Source: an uncultured Muribaculaceae bacterium (GTDB lineage Bacteria; Bacteroidota; Bacteroidia; Bacteroidales; Muribaculaceae). Taken from it: a DNA stretch of 24,751 bases. The DNA lies in contig CAJUBM010000030.1 in assembly GCA_910584735.1 (NCBI GenBank), positions 1-24,751 on the forward strand. Reading direction: 5' to 3'. The position numbers were made by a program, and so were the translations under genes. Below are positions 23,640-24,751 of the stretch, in pieces. Each line of letters starts with the position of its first letter. Position 1 is the stretch's first letter. Below the pieces are notes generated by a model that made no database searches, had not been told where the DNA came from, and saw only the letters and a list, made by a program, of their open reading frames with translations.

Positions 23640-23647
23640 TAACTTTG
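23640..23647 (+). promoter_or_regulatory. -7 box for the TonB-receptor remnant
   Basis: TAACTTTG matches TAnnTTTG. The upstream sequence is AT-rich, with no TTG at 19-21 nt. A start near 23654 gives a leader of about 25 nt to ATG 23679, so the remnant probably still has its original promoter. Confidence 0.55.
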
Positions 23648-23678
23648 CTCGGAATACTAACAACACGGAGATAAAGCT

Positions 23679-24604
23679 ATGCGAAATATCCTTATAACAA
23701 CCTTGTTCTGTACCGCCACAGCCCTCTCATTGACAGCACAATCCGAATCTGCCGACAGCATAAAATCCCGTACCCTGCAAGAGGTCGTGGTGGAAGGACA
23801 GTTGCAACGCACATCGGCTACCGTAACAACTTATATCCCCACCTCACGACAAAAGAACTCGGCCCAGACCGCAGTACGGCCATCGTGCAGTCCAATCCGC
23901 TGATGAGCTACACCGGCAATCCGACTCTTAAACCTTATAAGAGTTTTGATTTCGGCGCGAGCTACCTCTGGATGCCCTCCAACAGGTTCAGCTTCTCCGT
24001 ATATGGCAACGCATGGATTGTGAAAGACCGCTACGCATATGTGTACGAAGCATCCTCTACCGGAATTCTGCGAACCATACAGCAGCCTATGGGGAATTAC
24101 TCACAAGGAAGCTACGGAATTTCAGCCATGTTGCGCCTGCTGGGCAACAGCTTGCAGATTAACGGCCAGATCGGCCAACGTATAGCGCACAACGGCGAGC
24201 CATACGGATGGACGAAATCGCATATCAATTATTCCATACAGGCGTTCTACTATCTTGACGGATGGAACTTCGGCATACAATATGTTTCGGAACAGGCATA
24301 TCCCGATGGCTGCATGGTAGGCACATGGATGAAGGATAAAAGCGCCTATACCGCCATAGCAGGCTGGGGCAATGCCTCGTGGAATCTCCGTGGCATGATT
24401 GCCAATCCGTTCCGTTGGAACTGGCGCGCAGGCTCCTCGACAATGAAAAGTGACTACTACGACCTCAATCAAACCATCCATAACCCCAACTATCACTGTT
24501 ACATACTTCTCTCTGCCACCTATACTTTCGGCTTTGGCAAAAAAGTAAACATCGGTGACGAGGCATCCCAACAAACCGGCACCGCCTCCGGCATCCTCAG
24601 ATAA
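23679..24604 (+). pseudogene. TonB-dependent receptor / outer-membrane beta-barrel gene with internal deletion
   Basis: The first frame (23679-23903) encodes a signal peptide (MRNILITTLFCTATALSLTAQ) and a typical receptor start, TLQEVVVEGQ then TYIPTSRQKNSAQTA, before it runs into VRPSCSPIR and a stop. The downstream part is in another frame (+2), from about DRSTAIVQSNPLMSYTGNP to 24604. It reads as the C-terminal barrel strands of an OMP_b-brl_3-type receptor: NPTLKPYKSFDFG, FSFSVYGNAWIV and YCHYILLSATYTFGFGKK-like strands near the end. The intact family is about 700-800 residues, so most of the plug and barrel (roughly 450 residues) is missing. The join lies near 23865-23880. A nonfunctional relic is the best reading; an assembly join in a repetitive family is the alternative. 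Confidence 0.82.
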
Positions 24605-24751
24605 AGAAACAGCCTACCATACACTATATGGCGATATACCAAAATCCGGATAAACGCCCTTCCCCTCAAAAATCATTATTCGAGATAGTTTTAGTATTGC
24701 CGGATGGTAGTGGCGCCGGACCTCCGGGACGGCAGGCCACCCGAAGAGGCT
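24605..24751. other. Right-end intergenic segment
   Basis: These 147 nt follow the receptor remnant and hold no gene or -7 box. They contain the right copy of the end repeat and its hairpin, listed separately, and run to the end of the window. Confidence 0.6.
24708..24740 (+). repeat. Right copy of the end repeat, folded as a hairpin
   Basis: Bases 24708-24729 repeat bases 1-22 in inverted orientation. GTGGC+GCCG (24710-24718) can pair with CGGC (24730-24733) and GCCAC (24736-24740), a 9-bp stem with a 2-nt AG bulge and an 11-nt loop. The shared 22 nt therefore cover the left arm and loop of a hairpin, and the left window end would cut the same hairpin before its second arm. A REP-like or structured-RNA element is possible. 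Confidence 0.6.

Noticed and set aside
1..24751. CRISPR array, tRNA or rRNA genes, toxin-antitoxin pair, prophage
   Set aside because: No regularly spaced repeats, tRNA-like cloverleaf, rRNA sequence, small paired genes or phage genes were seen on either strand.

Overview
The window looks like a chromosomal segment, and quite possibly a complete contig, from a gut Bacteroidales bacterium of the Muribaculaceae type. The reasons are the Bacteroidetes -7 promoter element TAnnTTTG in front of at least eight genes, the absence of Shine-Dalgarno-based starts, and protein families typical of the order: DPP-IV, FprA, FISUMP-domain and choice-of-anchor-J secreted proteins, and a SusC-like/TonB receptor relic. 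The genus call is inference. No rRNA, tRNA, CRISPR array or intact transposase was found.

Left part (115-14385): ten genes all read on the minus strand. In transcription order they are a flavodiiron protein (fprA), a uracil-DNA-glycosylase-superfamily enzyme, a DedA-type membrane protein, ribulose-5-phosphate 3-epimerase (rpe), a large receiver-receiver-PPDK_N protein, a coiled-coil protein ending in a sliding-clamp-like motif, a secreted dipeptidyl peptidase IV, a polytopic membrane protein of unknown function, tRNA dimethylallyltransferase (miaA), and a secreted unknown protein whose start overlaps the miaA stop. Internal -7 boxes divide this run into several transcription units (fprA-UDG; DedA-rpe-PPDK-like; coiled coil-DPP-membrane protein-miaA-secreted protein). 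A strong hairpin terminator closes it at 58-93.

Middle part (14619-17770): an aquaporin faces a cation-diffusion-facilitator transporter. Divergent from the transporter is a low-GC PDDEXK nuclease of the YhcG/DUF1016 family. It looks horizontally acquired, has a leaderless-type promoter, carries two copies of a palindromic 25-bp repeat in its coding sequence, and is followed by two large inverted repeats.

Right part (17771-24751): a secreted protein with two FISUMP domains is transcribed away from a 1310-residue modular secreted adhesin-like protein. The adhesin gene ends in a near-perfect intrinsic terminator. Next is a TonB-dependent receptor gene reduced to its N-terminal leader and C-terminal barrel by a large internal deletion with a frameshift. 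The two ends of the window carry the same 22-nt sequence in opposite orientation, which suggests a dispersed structured repeat that may have bounded the assembly.

Most of the window is ordinary housekeeping and cell-surface content. The parts most worth a second look are the palindrome-bearing nuclease locus, the receiver-PPDK_N protein beside a possible clamp-binding coiled-coil protein, and the end repeats.
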